From contig JANXZO010000072.1 of NCBI GenBank assembly GCA_025355465.1, forward strand, positions 1 to 41,884: 41,884 nt of DNA. Reading direction: 5' to 3'. Below, in pieces: positions 17,001 through 25,361 of this stretch. This DNA comes from Bacteroidales bacterium (lineage in GTDB: Bacteria; Bacteroidota; Bacteroidia; Bacteroidales; FEN-979). Below the pieces are notes generated by a model. The model saw only the letters and a list, made by a program, of their open reading frames with translations, did not search any database and was not told the DNA's origin. Within the stretch, counting starts at the first letter, position 1; each line of letters opens with the position of its first letter. The position numbers were made by a program, and so were the translations under genes.

Positions 17001-18423
17001 GATGCGAACCGAGTTCAAGATAAACTATCTTAACGTGCTGTATTCCCTTGCAGATGTTGTTCAGGTGGATACCGGAGGCTTTTACTTCAACAAAATTACC
17101 ATCTATGATTCGCTGGGCCACAAGGCCATGCTGAACGGGAAGATCTCCCATAATTATTTCAAGGATTTCCGGCTTGGCCTGAGTGTTGATCTGGAGGACT
17201 TTTCGGCGTTTAAAAATACGAGGGCCCAGAACAGTATTTTCTACGGAAATGCCCGGGGCACCGGAAATGTAATGATCACCGGACCCATCGATGACATTGC
17301 CATCAATGTAAAAGCCAAAACCGGCGGCGGAACCCATGTTGTTATTCCCATCGACCTCACCCAGTCGGTTGGGCAGAGCGACTACATCATTTTTGTCAAA
17401 CCAAAGTCAGACACGATCGGCAATGGAGAGGATCAACCCAAGCCTTCCTCCACCAATCTGTCGCTGAACCTTGCGCTGGCAGTGAGCCAGGATGCAGTTG
17501 TTGAGGTGTTTTTCCCGGATCAGCTCGGTAACCTCAAAGCCTCCGGTACAGGCAATCTTCTGATGACCATGACCCCGACTACAGATTTCTCGCTATCCGG
17601 CAATTATGTGATCAGCAAGGGTTCCTTTTTGTTCACCCTGAGAAACCTGCTCCGTTTGCCCATGACCATCAAGGAGGGAAGCCGGATCATCTGGACCGGA
17701 GATCCGACCGATGCCGACATATCATTAAGTGCACTATATAAAACAAAGGCTCCGCTAAAAGGGATCACTGCAAGTCCGGAAATAGAAGGCGTGCGTGTAG
17801 GGGTTGAATGCAACATCCGGCTTGGAGGTAAACTGATGAACCCGGATATCTCATTCGGCATAAGTCTTCCAAATGCCGAGGAATCTATAAAATCAGAGGT
17901 GTTTTCGGCCATCGATACCAACAACGCACAGGTAGTAACCGAACAAACTATCTATCTAATGGTGATGAACCAATTCAAGCCGGTGATATCGTCAAGTTCT
18001 ACGGTAGATGTTGGCGCCACTGGAGTATCGCTCGTCACAAACCAGATCAACAGCTGGCTTTCACAGGCATCATCAAATGTGAATGTGAATGTGAATTACC
18101 GGCCGGGGACAGCCACAACGGGCCAGGAGTTCGACGTAGGGCTCTCCACACAGCTGTTCGACGACAGGTTGCTCATCGACGGTACCTTCGGGATGAACTC
18201 TTACTCCAACACTGCCCTAAAACAATCGAGTACCATCGTGGGGGATGTTAACATTGCCTATATTCTTACCAAGAACCGCCGCTGGAGGGTGCATGTTTTT
18301 AACCGTACAAACAGTCTGACCATCCTGAACAACAATTCACCTTATACCCAGGGAATCGGGGTTACCTGGCAGCGTGATTTCATTAGTTTCAGGGATCTTT
18401 TCGGTGTATCGAAAAAGAAATGA
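14014..18423 (+). CDS. tamB: TamB/DUF490 translocation and assembly module protein
   Basis: This 1469-residue AsmA-like protein has an N-terminal inner-membrane anchor (LFYFIVVIFSLLLTLYSVF) and a very long periplasmic beta-rich stretch. Its C-terminal DUF490 domain (from about residue 1130) includes LSLNLALAVSQDAVVEVFFP, ASGTGNLLMT, DFSLSGNYVISKGSFLF and WTGDPTDADISLSALY. Such proteins bridge the two membranes and carry phospholipids or help assemble outer-membrane proteins. The start is uncertain: there is no ATG before the anchor. TTG 14014 is the first usual codon, but the in-frame basic stretch KKRKNTIKRLSK just upstream (13975-14010) looks like a natural N terminus. A TATATTTG motif at 13771-13778, inside tsaD, could be its promoter. 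Probably cotranscribed with the next genes. Confidence 0.88.
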   Translation: MFYFIVVIFSLLLTLYSVFRSNGMQSLLIRLAADYLSKELKTEVRIRGLDVSIRNGLVINDILIRDLKKSTLFSARELGLRIGRFSYKKHILHVQRVFIDRGVVQLLTHKGDSVLNFQFIIDHFASGDTAKRVDTTPSAPWNLSVGSVNLVDTRFHFQDENVPAAPEGMDYSNIDVSGINLDLTDIAIDADTIRANISHLSAVERSGFVLHNLSGEFQVSSAFLKAHNLKIQTDHSDLALTFDFLYKRWGAYNDFLTDVTIQAKIEPSYLDLQDIGYFAPEIKVMEDRIRLSGDIKGSVSNFKAKNFRFSFGKNTYFWGNLSAVGLPNVEETFIDANIKSLNTNKEDIESLLIPGDLRRLELPGILANIGVASLKGNFTGFYNDFVANARFTTNIGNITTDLTLKRQKGSSLLSYTGQLDVYRFNIGKLLKEEKELGIVTLRSDINGSGFALEDARVAMNLRVDSVMLHGYNLTNLDISGALEEKKFTGNLEVNDTNLILGFTGIVDLGDSLPVFNFAANIARAQLFKLNLLKRDSVVDLSTRINADFRGNSLDNIDGAINLENTVYREGGKLITMDKFSLITRQDTANGKSYHLQSDFVDGDITGKFSFSALVPSLTNFIQNYLASFNLKDSLITRKEITNQVMHYNIRFKNTREVTAVFLPVLELAPQSSLEGFYNEEEGILVANGFSPMLQVAGVEFDNWYLEAKTRQDDLSIKSGCAHLYLKKMQPPKDSVEVKLDDLALIANVRHDSLHYSFAWNDTLQRSKFKGYADFTRSAAIKVKFTDFSVYLDKKRWTIDTLNTTFIDSAAIQFRNLGFRAGEQFLVLNGAVSSSLEDTLHVTFNKVDISRLDYLLGSSVINIDGILSGEAKLTNLYKNISIISDLRVDQFKFNNELLGDATFKVGYNALASRFDVESQIIYTGNIGKNIPFDLKGSYFIEKSNPHFSFDLSLKNLNLKIVRPFVSSFMSGLNGLASGHVTISGTPSKPVFKGQVNLMRTEFKINYLNVLYSLADVVQVDTGGFYFNKITIYDSLGHKAMLNGKISHNYFKDFRLGLSVDLEDFSAFKNTRAQNSIFYGNARGTGNVMITGPIDDIAINVKAKTGGGTHVVIPIDLTQSVGQSDYIIFVKPKSDTIGNGEDQPKPSSTNLSLNLALAVSQDAVVEVFFPDQLGNLKASGTGNLLMTMTPTTDFSLSGNYVISKGSFLFTLRNLLRLPMTIKEGSRIIWTGDPTDADISLSALYKTKAPLKGITASPEIEGVRVGVECNIRLGGKLMNPDISFGISLPNAEESIKSEVFSAIDTNNAQVVTEQTIYLMVMNQFKPVISSSSTVDVGATGVSLVTNQINSWLSQASSNVNVNVNYRPGTATTGQEFDVGLSTQLFDDRLLIDGTFGMNSYSNTALKQSSTIVGDVNIAYILTKNRRWRVHVFNRTNSLTILNNNSPYTQGIGVTWQRDFISFRDLFGVSKKK

Positions 18424-18456
18424 TTTTCTGAGAATTCATAATTCAAACCAGAAGAG

Positions 18457-19749
18457 ATGAAAAAGACACTTTGCCTTCTATCGATTTATTTTGCGCTTGT
18501 CGCTAACGGAGTTGGTCAGATCGTTATAGATCAGTTGGATATGCCTGTTGCCGGGGACACGCTGAGGGTGAGCCAAACCAACCTTGTGCCAGAAGATTTT
18601 CGTAAGACGGCGATGGATACGACATGGAATTTTGCGATGTTGGAGGCGCTGAGTCAACGCATTGACACCTTCGTGAATGTAACACAAACGCCAATTTTAT
18701 ACCAGTTTGTTTTTATTCCCGGCCTGGTTGCGAATCTTGCTTCCCCGCGGAGCAGCTCCTTTTTACCCGGTGTGAGCGTAACGAATGCATTCACCTTTTT
18801 TCAGAAGACCTCCTCCTCCTACAGCGATGTTGGCTCTGCCTTTACCATACAGGGGCTGCCTTTCCCGGCGAGATACGATAATCCCGAAAAACTCTTTGAC
18901 TTTCCGGTAAGCCCGAACAAAACATGGTCGTCGGTCTCCTCGTTTGCGGTGAATATTCCAAACCTGGTTTTTTTTAGTACCAGGCGAACCCGTACCAATG
19001 TAGTGGATGGCTGGGGAAGTCTTATTACCCCTTTCGGTACGTTTCAGACCCTCAGGGTGAAGTCGGAAATCCTTGAACACGACAGTGTGTATATCGACTC
19101 TCTCGGATTTGGCTTTCCATTCAACCGGAACATTACTGAATATAAGTGGCTTGCAAAAGGGAAGGGAATACCCGTTCTTACGGTTTCCGAAGAAGGAAGC
19201 AACGTGACGGCAGTTTACCGGGACATACCACGCATGTCGGCCGTGCCATTATCGGTGTCGGTTGGTCCTGACAGCGCCGTGCTTTTCGGAACTACCATCA
19301 CCCTGCATGCGGTAATCCGTGGCGGTACGCCTCCTTATCAGGTTGTATGGAACACCCTTGACTCAGGGCAGACGCTCACCATCACTGTTCAGGATACCCG
19401 CACCTATACCGTGATTGTGATTGATGCACTTCAGAACATCAGCAGCGCCCAGCGTACCATTTCAGTGAAGTATCCTCCCGGCATCGGCGAGCAGCAGGAG
19501 GTTGCCATCGGTCTGTTCCCGAATCCATCGCCAACCGGGATGGTCAGTTTTAAACTTTCCGGTACCCTCAATCCGGTGCAGGTGAAAATATTCAACGGAC
19601 AAGGCCGGTTAATGAAAACCACAACCATCGACAATCCGGCCATTGAAAATTCACTCGATTTGAGCGGCTTTCCTTCCGGACTTTATGCCGTTTATATCAC
19701 TGACGGAACCAGACATTATTGTGAACGGTTGATTATCAACACCAATTAA
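18457..19749 (+). CDS. T9SS-secreted protein with C-terminal sorting domain
   Basis: This 430-residue protein starts with a signal peptide (MKKTLCLLSIYFALVANGVG). The body over residues 25-260 is beta-rich with no recognised enzyme motif. Residues 265-340 resemble an Ig-like/SprB-type repeat (TITLHAVIRGGTPPYQVVWN). The end is a type A T9SS sorting domain: VAIGLFPNPSPTGMVSFKLS, VKIFNGQGRLMKT, and the final GLYAVYITDG. It is therefore exported to the outside by the type IX system and probably anchored there. It sits 33 bases after tamB and 9 bases before addA, an odd neighbour for both. Substrate or role is unknown. Confidence 0.8.
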   Translation: MKKTLCLLSIYFALVANGVGQIVIDQLDMPVAGDTLRVSQTNLVPEDFRKTAMDTTWNFAMLEALSQRIDTFVNVTQTPILYQFVFIPGLVANLASPRSSSFLPGVSVTNAFTFFQKTSSSYSDVGSAFTIQGLPFPARYDNPEKLFDFPVSPNKTWSSVSSFAVNIPNLVFFSTRRTRTNVVDGWGSLITPFGTFQTLRVKSEILEHDSVYIDSLGFGFPFNRNITEYKWLAKGKGIPVLTVSEEGSNVTAVYRDIPRMSAVPLSVSVGPDSAVLFGTTITLHAVIRGGTPPYQVVWNTLDSGQTLTITVQDTRTYTVIVIDALQNISSAQRTISVKYPPGIGEQQEVAIGLFPNPSPTGMVSFKLSGTLNPVQVKIFNGQGRLMKTTTIDNPAIENSLDLSGFPSGLYAVYITDGTRHYCERLIINTN

Positions 19750-19758
19750 TCTTAATCC

Positions 19759-22700
19759 TTGAGCTTTTCTGTCTACAGGTCCTCTGCAGGATCCGGAAAA
19801 ACGTTCACCCTCGTACGCGAGTACCTGAAGATAATTTTACTTGAACCGAAGGATTTCAGACATATCCTGGCTATTACCTTTACCAACAAGGCCGCCGCTG
19901 AGATGAAAGAGCGTGTGCTTTACGCACTAAGGCAGCTTTCCATGGTTGCCGAGCCGGCAGACAGGAAAATCAGCGAAGTTCTGTTGCCTCAACTGGTGCG
20001 TGATACCGCCCTCACGGAGCCTGAAATAGCCGACAGGTCAGCCAGAGCGCTCAGACTGATCCTTCATAATTACAGTGACTTTACCATTGGCACCATCGAC
20101 AGCTTTTCACACCGGGTAATCCGTTCATTTGCCCATGATTTCGGACTTCCGGTGCAGTTCGATGTGGAACTTGATGCTTCTGTGTTGCTGACAACGGCAG
20201 TTGACCTTTTAATTGAACGGGTGGGAACGGATGATGAACTTACACGGTTTCTGGTGAGATTTCTGGAAGTCCGCATGGATGAAGACAAAGGGTGGAATAT
20301 CGAACGAACGCTGGTGGATTTTTCGAACGTATTGCTGGATGAAGAGGGGCAGGATCATATTGCAGAACTACGGTCATTATCGCTTGCCGATTTTACCCGG
20401 ATTACCGGAGTTATTCAGGCCCGGATAGGCAGCTTCGAGAAATTTGTGCGTGAAGCAGGAGTCGCGGCGATGGATTTAATCAGCAAGGCAGGACTGGAAT
20501 CCTTTCATTTTTACCAGGGGAACAAAGGGATTTATAAATATTTTGAATACCTCGCCACCGGACGGTTCGACAAATTACAACCCAACACTTTCGTACTCAC
20601 CACCATCGAGGAGGATAAGTGGGCCGGAGGCAAGTCAACCCCTGCGGAAAAATCACGTATTGCGGAGATTAAGCCAACACTTCAGGATTATTATCAGAAA
20701 ATAGGAGAATTTCTTGCGCTGGACGAAGAAACTTACATGTTGAACAAGCTTCTTGCAAAGACGATATATCCTTTGGCTGTCCTGACCGAAGTTGACCGCA
20801 TGATGACGGAGTTCAAAAAGCAGAGCAACGTCATTCATATCTCCGAGTTTAACAGGCGCATCGCGGCGATTGTAATGCATGAGCCGGTGCCTTTCATTTA
20901 CGAGCGACTTGGCGAACGCTACCATCACCTCATGATCGACGAATTTCAGGACACTTCGAAGATGCAGTGGCAAAATTTTATTCCCCTGGTTGAAAATGCG
21001 TTGGCCGCAGGATATTTTAACCTCGTGGTAGGCGACGGAAAACAGGCCATATACCGCTTCAGAAATGGTGATGTGGATCAGTTTGCCCGGCTCCCGAAGT
21101 TGGAAGGAGCAGACCAGAATCCCATTATCAGGCAAAGGCAACAGGTCCTGGAGCGTCATTTTTCCGAGGAACCGTTGAACCAGAATTTCCGTTCCAGGAA
21201 GGAGATCGTAGAGTTTAACAACAGATTTTTCACTTACCTCAGCGGGGTTTTGGACGATGCGGGGAAATCGGTGTACCGTGGACTCTGGCAGGAATCTGAA
21301 CCAAAAAAATCCGGTGGCTACATAGCCATTAAATTATTGGACACCAAGGCGGAAGCGATGGGTGTTGCGGAGCTGAATTACGTTGAGATCCTCCGGATCA
21401 TCGCTGATGCAATGAAAGACGGCTATGCCTGGAAGGACATGGCCATTTTATGTCGCAACAACAACCATGCAAGCAACATAGCCCGGATACTTATCGGTGA
21501 GGGAATCGATGTCGTTTCTTCGGAATCCTTGCTTCTGACACAATCAGCGGAAGTTAATTTCCTGATCGCGATGATCAGGTTTCTGTTTGAGCAGGAAAAT
21601 CCAATCATCCTGGCAGAGATTGCAGGTTATCTCCTTCAAACAGGCCGGCTCACTGGTTTCTTATGGCCGGAGGTACTGAAACGAATCACTGCGAACAGTG
21701 CAACAGGTAAAGGGTTGATTCGCCTTCTCTCAGATTCCGGCTGGGATTTCAGGCGGGAGGCTCTTCTCTCGTTGCCACTTTACGATCTCTTTGAACATGT
21801 GATACGTCTGTTTAACCTCAACCGTTCAGCGGATCCTTATCTTCAGTTCTTTCTCGATGCTGTAATGGCCTTTATGAGCCGGGAGTTAAACGGGGCTGCA
21901 GATTTTCTGAAATGGTGGGAGGAGAACAACACGAAGCTTTCTGTGGTGTTACCCGACGGACTGAATGCCGTGCGAACCATGACCATTCATAAGTCGAAGG
22001 GATTGCAGTTTCCTGTAGTTATATTCCCGTTTGCCAGCGATTATAAAAAGCTGACGAAAGGGCACCTGTGGACTGATCTCAGAGGGCAGAATATTCCGGG
22101 ATTGCGAACCGCCTTACTGAAAACGGAGTTGGCCATGGAGCAAACTGCCGTAAGGGAGCAGTACCGGGAAGAAGACAGAAAATCGATGCTTGATCTGGTG
22201 AACCTGCTTTACGTTGTCATGACCCGTCCCGAAGACAGGTTATACATTATCACCACGCCACCACCGCTGAAAGTCGAAAATATGAGATCACTTCCGGCGT
22301 TCTTTGCAGGCTTCCTGATGCAGGAGGGATTATGGCAACCTGAAAAATTCCTGTACGAATATGGAACATGTTCCTCCCGGAGCACGGAATCAATAAAAAC
22401 GGAAGAGGAGACACGGGTACTCAAAAGCTTTATTTCTGAGGAGTGGAGAGGTAAGATCCGGATCAGGAGCCTTGCTCCCTGCTTGTGGGACATCGAGAAC
22501 CCGAATGGCAAGATGCAATTCGGGAATCAGGTTCATCAGCTGCTGGCTAAGATCAATACCCGGGAGGATGCAGGCCCAGCCATACAAGAGGCGCTGATGG
22601 CGGGATTGATCTCCTCCGCGGAAACCCATCCCATCGGGCAGATGATCGCAGCAATTCTTGATCACCCGCAGATAGGACCGTTGTACAGCCATCAGGTGAA

Positions 22701-22935
22701 GGTGAAGACCGAAGCGGAGATACTCCTTCCGGATGGTAAAGTATTTCGCCCCGATCGTGTCGTTTTTAACAACGGAGTGCCCGCCATTGTTGAGTACAAG
22801 ACCGGGAGCAAGGATGAGAAGCATATCGGCCAGCTCGAAAAATATGAAAAGCTAATGAAAGCCATGGGCTACCCTGACGTGGAAAAATATTTGGTATACT
22901 TGCAACCGGAGGTTGAAGTGATCAGGCTTGTTTGA
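19759..22935 (+). CDS. addA: AddA-type UvrD/Rep helicase-nuclease
   Basis: This 1058-residue protein is the helicase-nuclease half of an AddAB-type recombination complex that processes double-strand breaks. SF1 helicase motifs are intact: Walker A SSAGSGKT (residues 8-15), motif Ia LAITFTNKAAAEMKERV, Walker B MIDEFQDTS (about 393), motif III VGDGKQAIYRFRNGD, motif IV LNQNFRSRKEIVEFNN, motif V MTIHKSKGLQFPVVIFP and motif VI LLYVVMTRPEDRLYI. The C-terminal nuclease has PDRVVFNNGVPAIVEYKTG (about residue 1010) with its catalytic D, E and K. The start is TTG, since MSFSVYRSSAGSGKT is the usual family N terminus. Its partner is the gene at 26061-28985. Confidence 0.93.
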   Translation: MSFSVYRSSAGSGKTFTLVREYLKIILLEPKDFRHILAITFTNKAAAEMKERVLYALRQLSMVAEPADRKISEVLLPQLVRDTALTEPEIADRSARALRLILHNYSDFTIGTIDSFSHRVIRSFAHDFGLPVQFDVELDASVLLTTAVDLLIERVGTDDELTRFLVRFLEVRMDEDKGWNIERTLVDFSNVLLDEEGQDHIAELRSLSLADFTRITGVIQARIGSFEKFVREAGVAAMDLISKAGLESFHFYQGNKGIYKYFEYLATGRFDKLQPNTFVLTTIEEDKWAGGKSTPAEKSRIAEIKPTLQDYYQKIGEFLALDEETYMLNKLLAKTIYPLAVLTEVDRMMTEFKKQSNVIHISEFNRRIAAIVMHEPVPFIYERLGERYHHLMIDEFQDTSKMQWQNFIPLVENALAAGYFNLVVGDGKQAIYRFRNGDVDQFARLPKLEGADQNPIIRQRQQVLERHFSEEPLNQNFRSRKEIVEFNNRFFTYLSGVLDDAGKSVYRGLWQESEPKKSGGYIAIKLLDTKAEAMGVAELNYVEILRIIADAMKDGYAWKDMAILCRNNNHASNIARILIGEGIDVVSSESLLLTQSAEVNFLIAMIRFLFEQENPIILAEIAGYLLQTGRLTGFLWPEVLKRITANSATGKGLIRLLSDSGWDFRREALLSLPLYDLFEHVIRLFNLNRSADPYLQFFLDAVMAFMSRELNGAADFLKWWEENNTKLSVVLPDGLNAVRTMTIHKSKGLQFPVVIFPFASDYKKLTKGHLWTDLRGQNIPGLRTALLKTELAMEQTAVREQYREEDRKSMLDLVNLLYVVMTRPEDRLYIITTPPPLKVENMRSLPAFFAGFLMQEGLWQPEKFLYEYGTCSSRSTESIKTEEETRVLKSFISEEWRGKIRIRSLAPCLWDIENPNGKMQFGNQVHQLLAKINTREDAGPAIQEALMAGLISSAETHPIGQMIAAILDHPQIGPLYSHQVKVKTEAEILLPDGKVFRPDRVVFNNGVPAIVEYKTGSKDEKHIGQLEKYEKLMKAMGYPDVEKYLVYLQPEVEVIRLV

Positions 22936-22981
22936 AATTATAAGTTTCATCAATCTAAAAATCATATTTTTTGTGAACAGG

Positions 22982-24448
22982 ATGAGTGAGAATGATCAGC
23001 TTTACAGACTATACAGGCAGTTGACATCGACGGATCCGGAACGCGTTTCCGCAATCCCCGGATCGGGGTCAAACCGCAGGTATTTCCGGCTTGGTGGGGA
23101 TGAAAATACCCTGATTGGCGCTTTTAACAGTGACCTGAAAGAGAACAGCGTATTTGTATCCTTTACCCGCACCTTTCTTGTCCAAGGGCTTCCGGTACCC
23201 CGGATACTGGCCGAAAGCGCAGACGGATACGCTTACCTTCTCGATGATTTGGGCGATACGACATTGTTTGGATTTTTGCAGGAGCAACGTAGGGACCAAT
23301 CTGCGTTTCCTGTGTCCGTGAAGGATTATTACAAAAGGATACTTTCGCTTTTACCCGAATTCCAGGTAAAGGCAAAGCCAGACTACCGGCTGTGTTATCC
23401 CAGGGATACGTTCGACCGGCAGTCGATGCTGTGGGACCTGAATTACTTTAAATATTATTACCTGAAACTGGCGGCGATACCTTTCGATGAGCAACAACTG
23501 GAAAACGATTTCAATGCATTCGCCTCCTTTTTGCTGGAAGTTCCGCAAGATTATTTCATGTACCGTGATTTTCAGTCGAGAAACGTGATGCTGTTCAAGG
23601 AGCAGCCCTGGTTTATCGATTACCAGGGAGGCCGGCGCGGGGCACTTCAGTATGATGTGGTTTCGATGCTTTACGACGCCAAGGCAGATATACCGGGAGA
23701 TACCCGTCAGGAGTTGCTTGAGCATTACCTTCACACATTGTCAAATCTTATTCATTTTGACCAGAAGCAGTTCCTGAAATACTACCCCGGTTTTATCCTG
23801 GTTCGGATCCTTCAGGCCATGGGGGCTTACGGATTTCGCGGGTATTATGAGAAGAAACAGCATTTTCTGCAGAGCATTCCTTATGCTCTCCGCAATCTCG
23901 AAACCATCAGAACGCACAAATTCCTGAAATCCTTTCCGGAGCTGGAACGGGTCATCGGCCGGATGATCGACGCGCCCTTACCTGCCGGGATAGTTACAGC
24001 GGGATCAGTTTCAGCCGAAAAAGGGTTGGTGTCATTGCCGGAAACAGGGAAGACCTCAACCGGACTTACAGTGAAGGTTACCAGTTTCTCGTATAAACGG
24101 GGTATCCCGCAGGATGTGACAGGCAACGGAGGAGGTTTTGTCTTTGATTGCCGTGCGTTACCCAATCCCGGGAGGTATGAGGAGTATCAGCAGATAACCG
24201 GCAAGGATCCGGCTGTGATTGAATTTCTGGGGCAGAAGCCGGATGTTGAAATTTTCCTGAACGCCGTGTTCAGCCTGGTTGATCAGAGCGTTACAACATA
24301 CCTTGAACGGAGTTTTACGAATCTGATGGTAAGCTTTGGCTGCACCGGAGGCCAGCACCGGTCGGTCTACTGTGCAGAAGCCATGGCTGGTCACCTGCGG
24401 AAGAATTTCTCCGTGAAGGTTGAACTTCATCACCGGGAGCAGGAATAA
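22982..24448 (+). CDS. AmgK-like amino-sugar kinase fused to a RapZ C-terminal domain
   Basis: This is a 488-residue two-domain protein. Residues 1-340 form an aminoglycoside-phosphotransferase-type kinase: SGSNRRYFRL, AYLLDDLGDTTLFGFL, the catalytic loop YRDFQSRNVML (Arg in place of the usual His) and metal site FIDYQGGRRGALQYDV. This resembles AmgK, which phosphorylates MurNAc/GlcNAc at the anomeric position. Residues 362-488 match the RapZ C-terminal domain: TSFSYKRGIPQD, FVFDCRALPNPGRYEEY and FGCTGGQHRSVYCAEAMAGH. In E. coli this domain binds glucosamine-6-phosphate and controls GlmS. The RapZ N-terminal P-loop domain is absent. murU is nearby, so recycling of cell-wall amino sugars with ligand feedback is inferred. 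An in-frame extension to 22928 overlaps addA and lacks family sequence. Confidence 0.87.
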   Translation: MSENDQLYRLYRQLTSTDPERVSAIPGSGSNRRYFRLGGDENTLIGAFNSDLKENSVFVSFTRTFLVQGLPVPRILAESADGYAYLLDDLGDTTLFGFLQEQRRDQSAFPVSVKDYYKRILSLLPEFQVKAKPDYRLCYPRDTFDRQSMLWDLNYFKYYYLKLAAIPFDEQQLENDFNAFASFLLEVPQDYFMYRDFQSRNVMLFKEQPWFIDYQGGRRGALQYDVVSMLYDAKADIPGDTRQELLEHYLHTLSNLIHFDQKQFLKYYPGFILVRILQAMGAYGFRGYYEKKQHFLQSIPYALRNLETIRTHKFLKSFPELERVIGRMIDAPLPAGIVTAGSVSAEKGLVSLPETGKTSTGLTVKVTSFSYKRGIPQDVTGNGGGFVFDCRALPNPGRYEEYQQITGKDPAVIEFLGQKPDVEIFLNAVFSLVDQSVTTYLERSFTNLMVSFGCTGGQHRSVYCAEAMAGHLRKNFSVKVELHHREQE

Positions 24449-24480
24449 AAAAAGCCATCATCGGCCGGACCAATGATGGC
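24447..24480 (-). terminator. Terminator of aqpZ
   Basis: GCCATCAT (24454-24461) pairs with ATGATGGC (24473-24480). On the minus strand the stem is followed by a U-run of seven, after the aqpZ stop at 24502. It overlaps the stop codon of the convergent kinase-RapZ gene. On the plus strand no U-run follows. Confidence 0.85.
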
Positions 24481-24501
24481 TTGAATACGATGAGAAAGGT
24501 G

Positions 24502-25197
24502 CTACTCCTTTTCGAACCCCATCTTCCACACCAGCGCAGCGAGCACTGCTCCAACGACCGGTGCCACGAAAAACAGCCAGAGCTGTGAAAGGGCCTTCCC
24601 ACCGGCAAAGATTGCCGGACCGAGGCTGCGTGCAGGATTTACAGAAGTGCCGGTAACAGGGATGGTCACAAGGTGAATCAACATCAGGGTGATTCCGATC
24701 GCCAGTCCGGCCATGGCTCCGTTTCCGTATTTTGACGTGGTGCCCAGAATGACAAAGATGAACAAGAAAGTCATCACCGCTTCAATGATAAAAGCGCTGA
24801 GGGTGTTATAGCCGCCAAGGTAACCTTCCCCCCAGCCATTTGAACCGAGCGCCCATTCGCCCATGGTAAAACCGGGGCGTCCCGACAGGATGATGTAAAG
24901 AATTCCGGAACCGAGGATGGCACCGAGGCACTGGGCAATAATGTACCCGATGGCATCTTTTACCTCCATCTTGCCTGCCGTAAGCACACCGATGGTAACG
25001 GCAGGATTAATATGACAGCCTGAAATGCCACCGATTGCATAGGCCATGGCGACGACTGCAAAGCCGAAGGCAATGGCAATTCCCAGCAGGCCGACACCCG
25101 ATGGTCCGGTAACACTAATGCCAGAGATTACGGCAGTTCCGCAACCAAATAATACGAGGCAAAATGTCCCAATAAATTCTGCAGCATACTTTTTCAT
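24502..25197 (-). CDS. aqpZ: Aquaporin Z-type water channel
   Basis: This 231-residue inner-membrane channel has six transmembrane helices and two half-helices with NPA boxes: GCHINPAVTIG and GTSVNPARSLGPAI. Arg after the second NPA is the selectivity-filter arginine. Loop residues GGISGCHINPAV and the length fit water-selective AqpZ rather than the glycerol facilitator GlpF, which has longer loops and a different filter. ATG 25197 gives the family N terminus MKKYAAEFIGTFCLVLFGCG; an extension upstream to 25344 contains the promoter, so it is not translated. It converges on the kinase-RapZ gene and diverges from murU. Confidence 0.93.
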   Translation of the reverse strand: MKKYAAEFIGTFCLVLFGCGTAVISGISVTGPSGVGLLGIAIAFGFAVVAMAYAIGGISGCHINPAVTIGVLTAGKMEVKDAIGYIIAQCLGAILGSGILYIILSGRPGFTMGEWALGSNGWGEGYLGGYNTLSAFIIEAVMTFLFIFVILGTTSKYGNGAMAGLAIGITLMLIHLVTIPVTGTSVNPARSLGPAIFAGGKALSQLWLFFVAPVVGAVLAALVWKMGFEKE

Positions 25198-25254
25198 GGA
25201 ATTTTTGTTTTCGTGAATACTGTTTTGAAAATCGATAAAACGCTGTTCCCTGTT

Positions 25255-25284
25255 CAAATATAGTGTATAAGTATAACAGACAAA
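25255..25284 (-). promoter_or_regulatory. Promoter of aqpZ
   Basis: The minus strand reads TTTG, 18 bases, then TATATTTG, both parts of the Bacteroidota consensus. The 5' leader would be about 54 bases long. Confidence 0.6.
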
Positions 25285-25307
25285 CAAAACTCCATTCCTT
25301 TTTTCGC

Positions 25308-25315
25308 TATTTTTG
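25308..25315 (+). promoter_or_regulatory. TAnnTTTG promoter of murU
   Basis: TATTTTTG matches the -7 element exactly. It would give a leader of about 43 bases before ATG 25362. No clear -33 TTTG is visible. The aqpZ promoter lies back to back, about 24 bases away. Confidence 0.45.
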
Positions 25316-25361
25316 AAGTGATTCAAGTCCGGATGGAAACCCAAATGGGATTATAAAATTT